5,500 nt of DNA, taken from positions 8,349 through 13,848 of the forward strand of contig NHBP01000083.1 of the NCBI GenBank assembly GCA_002168195.1, written 5' to 3'. This document shows positions 1 through 5,500 of this stretch, piece by piece. The first letter of the stretch is position 1, and each line of letters begins with the position of its first letter. The notes under the pieces were generated by a model that was not told the origin of the DNA, searched no databases, and saw nothing but the letters and a program-made list of their open reading frames with translations. The position numbers were made by a program, and so were the translations under genes. The stretch is from Planctomycetaceae bacterium TMED10 (GTDB lineage Bacteria > Planctomycetota > Planctomycetia > Pirellulales > UBA7805).

Positions 1-212
1 TTGAGATATCGGAGAGAGACTTGCGTGAATGCTTGGCTCCGTTCGGCCGGATCTGCGATTTTTTTTGCAGCTGCTAACTGCGCAGTGGGTGAAATTTGTT
101 TTTTCTCGGGTTTTCGATCCCCGCAACCCACCAAACTTAATGAACCCACTAGGAGGAGCGGTGAAATCAAAAAATAAACCGGAAGGTGATGTCGGTTGCT
201 GAGTTGCCACAT
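1..212 (-). CDS. Putative lipoprotein, N-terminal part (cut by window edge)
   Basis: An open frame starts at ATG (212 to 210, minus strand) and stays open to the left edge, giving 70 residues with no stop. The N-terminus reads as a lipoprotein signal peptide. A short polar start with R7, H8 and H9 leads into a hydrophobic stretch from about residue 12 to 28. The lipobox L27-V28-G29-C30 follows, then a charged, lysine-rich linker (GDRKPEKKQ). The mature protein should therefore be lipid-anchored at C30. The visible mature part is alanine- and charge-rich (ISPTAQLAAAKKIADPAERSQ) and looks helical, perhaps the start of a TPR-like repeat region, but that is a guess. A strong GAGGAG ribosome binding site sits 9 bases upstream, and no in-frame ATG lies further upstream in the gap, so the start is well supported. 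It runs in the same direction as dapL, 154 bp downstream of it, so co-transcription is possible. The function is not recognised and the C-terminus is missing. Confidence 0.72.
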   Translation of the reverse strand, partial: MWQLSNRHHLPVYFLISPLLLVGSLSLVGCGDRKPEKKQISPTAQLAAAKKIADPAERSQAFTQVSLRYL

Positions 213-221
213 GCTATTTTT

Positions 222-227
222 CTCCTC
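222..227 (-). promoter_or_regulatory. Shine-Dalgarno site of the lipoprotein gene
   Basis: On the minus strand the bases read GAGGAG, 9 bases before the ATG at 212. This is the best Shine-Dalgarno match in the window; the other three genes have weak ones or none. It fixes the start of the truncated lipoprotein gene and is a main reason for calling that frame real. Confidence 0.7.
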
Positions 228-234
228 GAAATGA

Positions 235-255
235 TGACGAGTTTTTTTGTCGTCA
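235..255. repeat. Inverted repeat in the dapL-lipoprotein gap
   Basis: TGACGA (235-240) and TCGTCA (250-255) are perfect inverted arms around a 9-base loop containing seven T (plus strand) or seven A (minus strand). In a minus-strand transcript the hairpin would sit just upstream of the lipoprotein ribosome binding site and about 110 bases after the dapL stop. The T/A run is in the loop and does not follow the stem, so this is not a canonical intrinsic terminator. It could be an operator or an mRNA leader structure. A 6-bp stem may also be chance. Confidence 0.3.
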
Positions 256-366
256 CAGTTGTACCGTTGCAAATGTGCTTTCGGCTTCGAAATCCCCGGT
301 TGTCTGGACTTTCTTAGTATAGAAACAAATCTTTTAGTCGACGAGAACGCCTTGGTAGCGGAAACA

Positions 367-1599
367 CTAAAATTCAAAGGCAATTTCTTTAAGACGCGAT
401 TCGGTTTCTGCCATTAGCCGATCCTCCTGGGTCGCGTCTTCCGCTTCATAAGTCACTGAAAATCGCAGGTAGGGCCCGGCATCATCCCAGGGTACAGTGC
501 AAATCGATTGTTCGGTAATCAGATATTGACTGGCGGCTTCCGCTGACTCGAACGATATCCCTCCCGCAACCTTTTTAGGGCTGGGTGTATAAAGAAAATA
601 AGTGCCCCCCGGCATACTTGCCGGTATCCCACAACGACTCAGCATGGCAACCAATTTTTCCAATCGCCGACGATACTTGTCTGCAACCGCCTTTGGTATC
701 GCGTCGTTGTCAAGCGCTGCGATTGCCGCTTTTTGAATCGCAATGAATTGTCCCGAGTCCGTATTATCTTTGATGTCAGAAAACGCGCTGACGATCCGCT
801 CGTTTCCACAGACCCACCCCATTCGCCAACCAATCATGTCAAATCCCTTGGACAACGAATGGCTTTCCACACCGACTTCCATCGCTCCGTCCACGGAGAG
901 AAAACTGAGTGGTTCACTATCAAAACTGAGCATGATGTGCGCAGCATCCTGAATTACGACGATTTGATGCTCCTGGCAAAAGCGAACCACACGTTCATAA
1001 AATTCCAACGTGGCTGTTTTCCCGGTAGGGCTGTTGGGATAATTCAATACCAGCAGTTTCGCTGCCCGTAGAATATCTAACGGAATCGAATCCAGGTCAG
1101 GAAGGAAGTTGTTCTCTGCTAACAACGGGAGTGCGTAGATACACCCACCATAATATTTTGTATGGGTACCCGCGACCGGATACCCGGGAACGGTCATCAG
1201 TGTGACATCGCCCGGATTGATGAAGGCCGCGGGTAACATTGCCAGGGCAGGTTTCGAGCCAATCGAATGATTGATTTGGGTATCAGGGTTCAGCGAAACG
1301 CCTAAGGTACGCGACATAAATCGGGCTACCGCCTCCGTGAATTCGCCAATCCCGTTGTCGGCATAGCCTCTATTTTCCGCGCGATTGATTTCGAGGGCCA
1401 TTGCCTCGCGCACACTCTGATCTGCCATCGCATCGTTCTCACCGATCCCAAAATCTAAAAGCTCGCGTTCAGGATGTTCTTGCAATGCCTTACGTTTTGC
1501 TCGTTTGATCTTTTCAAACTTGTAAATATCCGTTCCCTTACCGTACGCGGCGCCTCCGATACGTTCGGCAAACATCTGTTGAAAGTAAGGGTCGGACAT
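367..1599 (-). CDS. dapL: LL-diaminopimelate aminotransferase
   Basis: This PLP enzyme converts tetrahydrodipicolinate plus glutamate to LL-2,6-diaminopimelate plus 2-oxoglutarate in one step, replacing the acylated DapD/DapC/DapE route. Its product feeds lysine and peptidoglycan synthesis. It should be a cytoplasmic homodimer. The 410 residues match the usual family length of about 400, with a complete fold-type I aminotransferase domain. Recognisable elements are the N-terminal IYKFEKIKRAKR, LDFGIGEND (48-56), IGSKPALA (113-120), the PLP-contact stretch NYPNSPTG (186-193) with N186, D218 for the pyridine nitrogen in QDAAH, the Schiff-base lysine K251 in SHSLSKGFDMIGWRMGW, R259 after it, and the carboxylate-binding arginine R379 in YLRFSVTY. 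H221 stands where many relatives have tyrosine (DAAY); from memory this is shared by planctomycete DapL proteins. The ATG at 1599 starts the family-typical MSDPYFQQMFAERIGG. Only a weak GAG lies upstream. A related PLP aminotransferase activity cannot be fully excluded, but the whole sequence fits DapL. Confidence 0.9.
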   Translation of the reverse strand: MSDPYFQQMFAERIGGAAYGKGTDIYKFEKIKRAKRKALQEHPERELLDFGIGENDAMADQSVREAMALEINRAENRGYADNGIGEFTEAVARFMSRTLGVSLNPDTQINHSIGSKPALAMLPAAFINPGDVTLMTVPGYPVAGTHTKYYGGCIYALPLLAENNFLPDLDSIPLDILRAAKLLVLNYPNSPTGKTATLEFYERVVRFCQEHQIVVIQDAAHIMLSFDSEPLSFLSVDGAMEVGVESHSLSKGFDMIGWRMGWVCGNERIVSAFSDIKDNTDSGQFIAIQKAAIAALDNDAIPKAVADKYRRRLEKLVAMLSRCGIPASMPGGTYFLYTPSPKKVAGGISFESAEAASQYLITEQSICTVPWDDAGPYLRFSVTYEAEDATQEDRLMAETESRLKEIAFEF

Positions 1600-1651
1600 A
1601 ATATTCTCGTCGGGTGTTTTGATGGGTTTATGGGAAAGAGAGCGTAGCCTA

Positions 1652-1664
1652 ACCGAGAATCGGT
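1652..1664. repeat. Small inverted repeat in the divergent intergenic region
   Basis: ACCGA-GAA-TCGGT is a perfect 5-bp inverted repeat with a 3-base centre. It lies between the divergent dapL and BtuF-like genes, about 53 bases upstream of the dapL start and inside its predicted leader. It could be a regulator-binding site or a small hairpin in the dapL mRNA. On the plus strand a six-A run follows shortly after (1669-1674). The arms are short enough to occur by chance. Confidence 0.25.
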
Positions 1665-1706
1665 ACCTAAAAAAGAGGTCGCCAAGTTCATCTCCCTGCT
1701 CAGAGT

Positions 1707-1734
1707 ATTTTAGAGACTGTTCTCAAAGAGTTAA
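1707..1734 (-). promoter_or_regulatory. Candidate sigma70-type promoter for dapL
   Basis: Read on the minus strand, TTAACT (1734-1729) as -35 and TAAAAT (1712-1707) as -10 are separated by 16 bases. They match TTGACA at 4 of 6 positions and TATAAT at 5 of 6. Transcription would start near 1700 and give a leader of about 100 bases. It is the best promoter-like pair I found upstream of dapL. Planctomycete promoters are poorly characterised and this region is AT-rich, so chance matches are likely. Confidence 0.3.
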
Positions 1735-1797
1735 CCGGAAGATAATGAAAAGAAGCCTGAATGCTCAGGGTGGATGAACGAGAGATAGGCCGTAGAT

Positions 1798-2742
1798 ATG
1801 AATGCCGCTTCCCGAATTGTTTCGCTATTGCCAAGCGCCACCGAAATGCTCTACGCACTCGGATTAGGCGATCGAGTGGTCGCGGTCAGTCATGAGTGCG
1901 ATTACCCGCAGGAGGTTCGGCATAAGCCCCGAGTCACCTTTTCTTACATTGATAGCTCCCGGTCGAGTTCAGACATTGATGTTGTTGTGCAGCAAAAATT
2001 AACAACCGGTCAGCCACTCTATGGGGTCGATGTTGCTCTATTAGCGCAATTAGAATTTGATCTGGTTATTACACAATCAAAATGCGAAGTTTGTGCATTA
2101 AAGTATGAGGATGTGGTTGCCGCAATCGATCAAATGGGAAGAATCGATCAAGTCTCTATTCTTGCCCTCCAGCCCAACTCCCTGGAAGAGGTTTTTGAAG
2201 ATTTGATTCGTATTGGTCAGTTCTGCGGCAGCAAAAATGCTGCAGAAGCCAAGGTACAGCAATATCAACAACGAGTGGATCTTATTGCCAATCGTCTCGC
2301 TTCCCTTCGTCAAGAGAAATGGCCACGCACTGCGCTTATTGAATGGATAGAACCGGTCATGCTTGCAGGAAATTGGATGCCGGAAATGCTCCGAATCGCC
2401 GGGGGCCGCGCCCCCCGTTTGGATGCCTCTGGGAAAAGTTGTTTTACGACATGGGACGCAATCAGCGCGTTCAATCCCGAGGTCGTGGTATTTTGTCCCT
2501 GTGGATTTGATTTATCAAGAACGTGCGATGAGGTAAGCGCGTTGCAGCAGCCCGAATTTTTATCATTTCAGGCAGTGCGTGACGGGTCTGTGTATGCCGT
2601 CGATGGAAATGCGTACTTCAATCGAAGCGGTCCGCGTTTAGTAGAGAGTCTTGAAATTCTTGCCCATCTCTTGCATCCACAGCAAATCGGTCCCCCCGAG
2701 CTTTCATCACCGGCCGAAACGGCTTGGCGACGACTTTTTTAA
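1798..2742 (+). CDS. BtuF-like cobalamin-binding-type protein, no signal peptide
   Basis: This 314-residue protein belongs to the periplasmic-binding-protein type 2 family (PF01497: BtuF and Fe-siderophore binders), in the subgroup usually annotated as cobalamin-binding protein or ABC transporter substrate-binding protein. The N-terminal lobe opens at once with RIVSLLPSATEMLYALGLGD (6-25) followed by SHECDYP (31-37). ITQSKCEVCA (91-100) follows. A helical linker (about 130-170) leads to the second lobe with WIEPVMLAGNW (183-193), PCGFDLSRT (234-242) and the C-terminal YFNRSGPRLVESLEILAHLLHP (273-294). No signal peptide or lipobox precedes the fold. The protein has eight cysteines (34, 96, 99, 143, 215, 233, 235, 243), so a cytoplasmic location is more likely than periplasmic. 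The ATG at 1798 places the fold where relatives begin; GAGAGATAGG upstream is a weak ribosome binding site. No BtuC or BtuD gene is visible, so a transport role is unproven. Cobalamin as ligand is inferred from family naming only. Confidence 0.82.
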   Translation: MNAASRIVSLLPSATEMLYALGLGDRVVAVSHECDYPQEVRHKPRVTFSYIDSSRSSSDIDVVVQQKLTTGQPLYGVDVALLAQLEFDLVITQSKCEVCALKYEDVVAAIDQMGRIDQVSILALQPNSLEEVFEDLIRIGQFCGSKNAAEAKVQQYQQRVDLIANRLASLRQEKWPRTALIEWIEPVMLAGNWMPEMLRIAGGRAPRLDASGKSCFTTWDAISAFNPEVVVFCPCGFDLSRTCDEVSALQQPEFLSFQAVRDGSVYAVDGNAYFNRSGPRLVESLEILAHLLHPQQIGPPELSSPAETAWRRLF

Positions 2743-2750
2743 GATCCGAC

Positions 2751-2783
2751 AAAATTTAGTTCAGTCGAGGGACTGAAATTTTA
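2751..2783 (+). terminator. Probable intrinsic terminator after the BtuF-like gene
   Basis: TTCAGTC (2760-2766), loop GAGG, and GACTGAA (2771-2777) form a perfect 7-bp stem. An A tract (2751-2754) lies before it and a T tract (2779-2782) just after it. It begins 8 bases past the BtuF-like stop codon and ends about 70 bases before the next gene, the expected place for a terminator. The T tract is short and the stem only moderately GC-rich, so termination may be partial. The A/T symmetry would let it work on both strands, but no gene converges on it. Confidence 0.55.
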
Positions 2784-2806
2784 CGGTCATCATTGGGTGA
2801 AGGGTC

Positions 2807-2815
2807 TGATACAAT
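2807..2815 (+). promoter_or_regulatory. Candidate extended -10 promoter of the cytochrome-like gene
   Basis: TGATACAAT contains the extended -10 pattern TGn followed by TACAAT, which differs from TATAAT at one position. No good -35 lies 16-18 bases upstream (TCATCA at 2787-2792 is poor), which is tolerated at extended -10 promoters. The start point would be near 2822, about 32 bases before the ATG at 2854. It lies directly after the probable terminator, suggesting the large gene is its own transcription unit. Confidence 0.38.
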
Positions 2816-2853
2816 AAAGACAGGTGAAATAATACTTCCTGTGGACGAACGTG

Positions 2854-5487
2854 ATGCGTTTCTTATCGATAGCGATTAGGCTGCTTCACCGCGCGAGAGT
2901 TCGCACGCGAGTTCGCGCGACAGGTCTTTTTTTTATTGCTCTATCTCTTTTATCTGCGGTTGCGCACTCCGTTCCGCAAGAGAAAAGCGAGTTCGTTGAT
3001 TTTGAGCGTGAAGTCTGGCCGATTTTGGTGCAGCAATGTATCGATTGTCATGGCCCGGAGGAACAGCAGGGGCAGTTACGACTTGATTCCAGGGCCGCTG
3101 CCTTTCACGGAGGGGTGTCTGGCCCGTTATTTGAAAAATCGGTCACCGAGAGTTTGCTGCTTCACCGACTGACCACTAAAGATGCCGATGAGCGAATGCC
3201 TTTCGAAAACGCGCCGCTCACACAAAAACAAATTGACGTGATTGAGCGTTGGATTGCAGGAGGGCACGACTGGCCAGAACATGTGGGCACGGATGTTTCA
3301 CTTCCGCAAAATCACTGGGCTTACAGTAAACCGGCGCTTTCGGTGGTTCCTCACGCCGGTCGATCAGGGGATACACGCCATCCGATCGATTGTTTTATTC
3401 GCGATCGACTATCTCAAGAGGGTCTCATCCCAAATCCGCCTGCTGCCCCCGCAGTTTTAGTCCGCCGCCTGTACCTGGACTTAATTGGATTGCCGCCACC
3501 GATTGAGGAAGTTGAGCGGTTTGTTCGTGATCCTTCAACTGCAGCCTATCACGAGCTTGTCGATCGCTTACTCTCCTCTTCACGGTTTGGCGAGAAGTGG
3601 TCTCGTGATTGGCTCGATCTAGCACGCTATAGCGACTCCAATGGTTATCAAGCGGATCAACTGCGAGATCTTTGGCCTTACAGAGATTGGGTGATCTCGG
3701 CGATGAATGCAGATATGCCGTACGATCAATTCACGATCGAACAATTGGCCGGAGATTTGTTGCCAAATGCGACGGACGCACAAAAAATTGCCACCGGTTT
3801 CCACCGAACACCGACCTGTAACATTGAAGCAGGCGTTGATCCTGAAGAAAATCGAACAAACCAAGTGATTGATCGCGTGAATACGACGGCAACAGTTTGG
3901 TTAGGAACAACGCTTGAGTGCGCACAATGCCATAATCATAAATACGATCCTTTCACGCAAAAAGATTATTACCGCCTTTTTGCTTTTTTTAATAATACGC
4001 CTCTAGAAGTCGAAAACACGCGACAAGACGGCATCCAGTTCGATTTTTATGGCCCACGGATGGAACTGGCTTCCAATGCAACGATGCGAGAGCAATGGCA
4101 CATGCTGGATGCCGAAATCGAGGTTGCTCAGGAATCGCTGCAACGGGCAGAGCGCGAATCGATGATTCGCTATCCGGAGTGGAAACAAAAAGTTATTGAG
4201 CAGGGTATTCAGCCAACTGCGAGTCTCACGGCTGCAACGCTTAAGGAATTCAGACAATGGCTGTCCGAGGATTCAACCCCCACGGATGCTGTTAAGGAAG
4301 AAAAGATTAAAGAGGCGTTTTGGAAAACAGATTCGATTGTTCGAGATTATCGTCAAAAGGTGGATGCACTCCTTCGGGATAAAAAAAATGTCGAACCCAA
4401 AACGACATTAGTCATGCTCGAGATGGAATCGCCTAGAATAACGCGCATTTTTAAACGCGGTAATTTTCTTACACCCACTCAACAAGTTGCACCAGGCGCA
4501 CCCGCGGCACTGCACCCCTTGCCTTCGGAAACTTCACCCGATCGGCTCGGTTTGGCAAAGTGGTTAATCGATAAAGAAAATCCGCTTACCGCTCGCGTGC
4601 GAGTCAATCAAATTTGGGAAGAGATCTTTGGATTGGGTTTGGTTGCTTCGGGCGAAGATTTTGGTGTCCAAGGTTCACCGCCCTCACATCCAAAGCTTTT
4701 AGATTGGCTAGCGGTACGTTTTGTCCAGGACGAGTGGTCAACCAAGCGGTTACTCAGACAGATTGTAACGACGGCAACCTACCAGCAATCATCGCAGCAA
4801 ACGTTGACGCACCAAAATCGCGATCCTAAAAATATCTTCTTGGCTCGCGGTTCGCGGTTTCGCTTGCCAGCGGAACTTATTCGCGATAATGGACTTGCGA
4901 TTGCAAATCTTCTCGAGGAGAAAATGGGCGGACCCCCCATTTATCCGCCCCAGCCGCCGAGGATCTGGCGACAGACCGGTCGCGGAGAGCCGGTTTATCG
5001 TGTTGCTCAAGGGCCGGACCGGTACCGTCGAGGCGTGTATGTCATTTGGCGACGCGTCGCCCCCTATCCAAGTTTTGTGAATTTCGACGCTCCGGATAGA
5101 ACCCGGTGTGTGGTCGAGCGTTCTACAACCAATACCCCGCTGCAGGCATTGACGCTTCTGAATGACGAGGCTTATTTAGAGATGGCTCGAGGTTTGGCAA
5201 ATCGTATTCTTGAAGCGAAACTTACGGACGATCGGACGCGTTTATTACGTGCTTTTCAGCTATGTGTTGCCCGATCGCCGAGTGAAGAAGATCTCTCTAT
5301 TTTACAAAGTCTGTTAAATGATCAGCGACAATCCCTGCAGGAATTTCCGAGTGACGCATTAAAACTGGTTGGTACATTGAGAGGCAAAAAATCGGAACAG
5401 ACGCCGGAAAAAATCGGTGAGCGTGCTGCTTGGGTTTGTGTTGCGAATACCCTTCTAAACCTTGATGAAACGATTACCAAAGAATAA
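2854..5487 (+). CDS. Secreted PSCyt1-DUF1549-DUF1553 (PSD1) cytochrome-like protein
   Basis: This complete 877-residue protein carries the planctomycete cytochrome C / PSD1 architecture. A signal peptide comes first: an arginine-rich n-region (1-22) without a twin-arginine pair, hydrophobic TGLFFIALSLLSAVA (23-37) and likely cleavage near 37-39. PSCyt1 (about 46-140) holds CIDCH (62-66), a c-type haem site with M115 as possible distal ligand in DERMPF. DUF1549/PSCyt2 (about 178-380) has RRLYLDLIGLPP and a second CXXCH, CAQCHNHKYDPFTQKDYY (356-373). A charged, helical linker (about 411-510) has no inserted LamG-like domain, making the protein shorter than many relatives. DUF1553/PSD1 (about 564-870) has RVNQIWEEIFG, NTPLQALTLLND and the terminal WVCVANTLLNLDE. 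The protein should act outside the cytoplasmic membrane. Its reaction is unknown; relatives often neighbour sulfatase or carbohydrate genes, and DUF1501 usually follows downstream, here beyond the window. A GTG at 2851 precedes the ATG directly; the ATG is preferred because GGA (2843-2845) sits 8 bases before it. Stop TAA at 5485. Confidence 0.93.
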   Translation: MRFLSIAIRLLHRARVRTRVRATGLFFIALSLLSAVAHSVPQEKSEFVDFEREVWPILVQQCIDCHGPEEQQGQLRLDSRAAAFHGGVSGPLFEKSVTESLLLHRLTTKDADERMPFENAPLTQKQIDVIERWIAGGHDWPEHVGTDVSLPQNHWAYSKPALSVVPHAGRSGDTRHPIDCFIRDRLSQEGLIPNPPAAPAVLVRRLYLDLIGLPPPIEEVERFVRDPSTAAYHELVDRLLSSSRFGEKWSRDWLDLARYSDSNGYQADQLRDLWPYRDWVISAMNADMPYDQFTIEQLAGDLLPNATDAQKIATGFHRTPTCNIEAGVDPEENRTNQVIDRVNTTATVWLGTTLECAQCHNHKYDPFTQKDYYRLFAFFNNTPLEVENTRQDGIQFDFYGPRMELASNATMREQWHMLDAEIEVAQESLQRAERESMIRYPEWKQKVIEQGIQPTASLTAATLKEFRQWLSEDSTPTDAVKEEKIKEAFWKTDSIVRDYRQKVDALLRDKKNVEPKTTLVMLEMESPRITRIFKRGNFLTPTQQVAPGAPAALHPLPSETSPDRLGLAKWLIDKENPLTARVRVNQIWEEIFGLGLVASGEDFGVQGSPPSHPKLLDWLAVRFVQDEWSTKRLLRQIVTTATYQQSSQQTLTHQNRDPKNIFLARGSRFRLPAELIRDNGLAIANLLEEKMGGPPIYPPQPPRIWRQTGRGEPVYRVAQGPDRYRRGVYVIWRRVAPYPSFVNFDAPDRTRCVVERSTTNTPLQALTLLNDEAYLEMARGLANRILEAKLTDDRTRLLRAFQLCVARSPSEEDLSILQSLLNDQRQSLQEFPSDALKLVGTLRGKKSEQTPEKIGERAAWVCVANTLLNLDETITKE
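2891..2934 (+). repeat. Palindromic GC-rich stretch and T8 run in the signal-peptide codons
   Basis: GCGCGA (2891-2896) and TCGCGC (2913-2918) are inverted arms. Inside them CGCGA-GT-TCGCG (2906-2917) is a tighter near-palindrome, and a 12-base unit is imperfectly duplicated (GCGAGAGTTCGC at 2893-2904, ACGCGAGTTCGC at 2905-2916). The duplication encodes the RVRTRVR part of the signal-peptide n-region. Eight bases further on comes a run of eight T (2927-2934) that encodes the hydrophobic start. In RNA this resembles a terminator or attenuator hairpin within the first 30 codons, but the gap between stem and T run weakens that reading. Confidence 0.4.
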
Positions 5488-5500
5488 AGAGCCAAAGTTC

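Noticed and set aside
59..66. Eight-base homopolymer (A8 in the coding sense) in the lipoprotein gene as a phase-variable tract
   Set aside because: Similar 8-base runs occur at 2927-2934 and 4381-4388. There is no evidence of length variation, and the frame continues normally through it.
316..321. TATACT (minus strand) as a -10 for a separate lipoprotein promoter
   Set aside because: No acceptable -35 lies 15-19 bases upstream and there is no extended -10. Co-transcription from dapL is equally likely.
733..1071. 112-codon plus-strand open frame opposite dapL
   Set aside because: It is a shadow of the well-supported dapL gene, with no recognisable domain and no convincing ribosome binding site.
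1455..1691. 78-codon minus-strand frame overlapping the dapL start
   Set aside because: It overlaps dapL in another frame on the same strand, with low-complexity composition and no family resemblance; the dapL N-terminus is clearly the coding frame.
1774..1788. Four-codon upstream frame (ATG AAC GAG AGA TAG) before the BtuF-like gene
   Set aside because: It is too short to support as a leader peptide and has no regulatory codon pattern. Its stop codon does show that the gene cannot extend upstream in frame.
1600..1797. Cobalamin riboswitch upstream of the BtuF-like gene
   Set aside because: I see no B12-box-like GCCACTG or the expected multi-stem architecture in this gap. An Rfam search would settle it.
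2098..2313. 71-codon minus-strand frame inside the BtuF-like gene
   Set aside because: It lies antisense to conserved BtuF-family sequence and shows no independent coding evidence.
2880..3170. Repeated GCTGCTTCACCG 12-mer near 2880 and 3158
   Set aside because: Both copies encode Leu-Leu-His-Arg in the same gene with no further similarity around them, so shared codon use is enough to explain it.
3425..3925. Several 64-81 codon minus-strand frames within the large gene
   Set aside because: They are antisense shadows of the conserved DUF1549 region, overlap each other, and have no plausible start signals.

Overview
The window looks like a chromosomal stretch from a planctomycete (phylum Planctomycetota) with moderate GC, judged by eye at about half. 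The strongest evidence is the large gene on the right. It encodes a secreted PSCyt1-DUF1549(PSCyt2)-DUF1553(PSD1) protein, an architecture expanded mainly in Planctomycetota and some related PVC bacteria. The LL-diaminopimelate aminotransferase on the left also fits the planctomycete form of DapL. I cannot assign a genus from this sequence alone.

Layout, left to right. Bases 1-212 (minus) hold the first 70 codons of a lipoprotein gene that runs off the left edge; it has a clear ribosome binding site and lipobox. After a 154-bp gap comes dapL (367-1599, minus), complete. A 198-bp divergent intergenic region (1600-1797) follows, with a plausible dapL promoter and a small inverted repeat. Then comes a complete BtuF-like, cobalamin-binding-type substrate-binding protein without a signal peptide (1798-2742, plus). 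A 7-bp stem-loop with flanking A and T tracts lies just after its stop and probably ends transcription. An extended -10 element precedes the last gene, the 877-residue cytochrome-like protein (2854-5487, plus), which ends 13 bases before the right edge.

The genes do not form one obvious pathway. DapL is housekeeping, making lysine and the diaminopimelate of peptidoglycan. The BtuF-like protein suggests corrinoid handling, but no permease or ATPase is visible beside it. The large gene belongs to a family that usually sits just upstream of a DUF1501 gene, which would lie beyond the right edge. I see no CRISPR array, mobile element, tRNA, rRNA or defence system, and nothing I would call a new multi-gene system. 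The points most worth a second look are the lipoprotein gene cut by the left edge, the BtuF-like protein with no export signal and many cysteines, and the palindromic GC-rich stretch plus T8 run inside the signal-peptide codons of the large gene.
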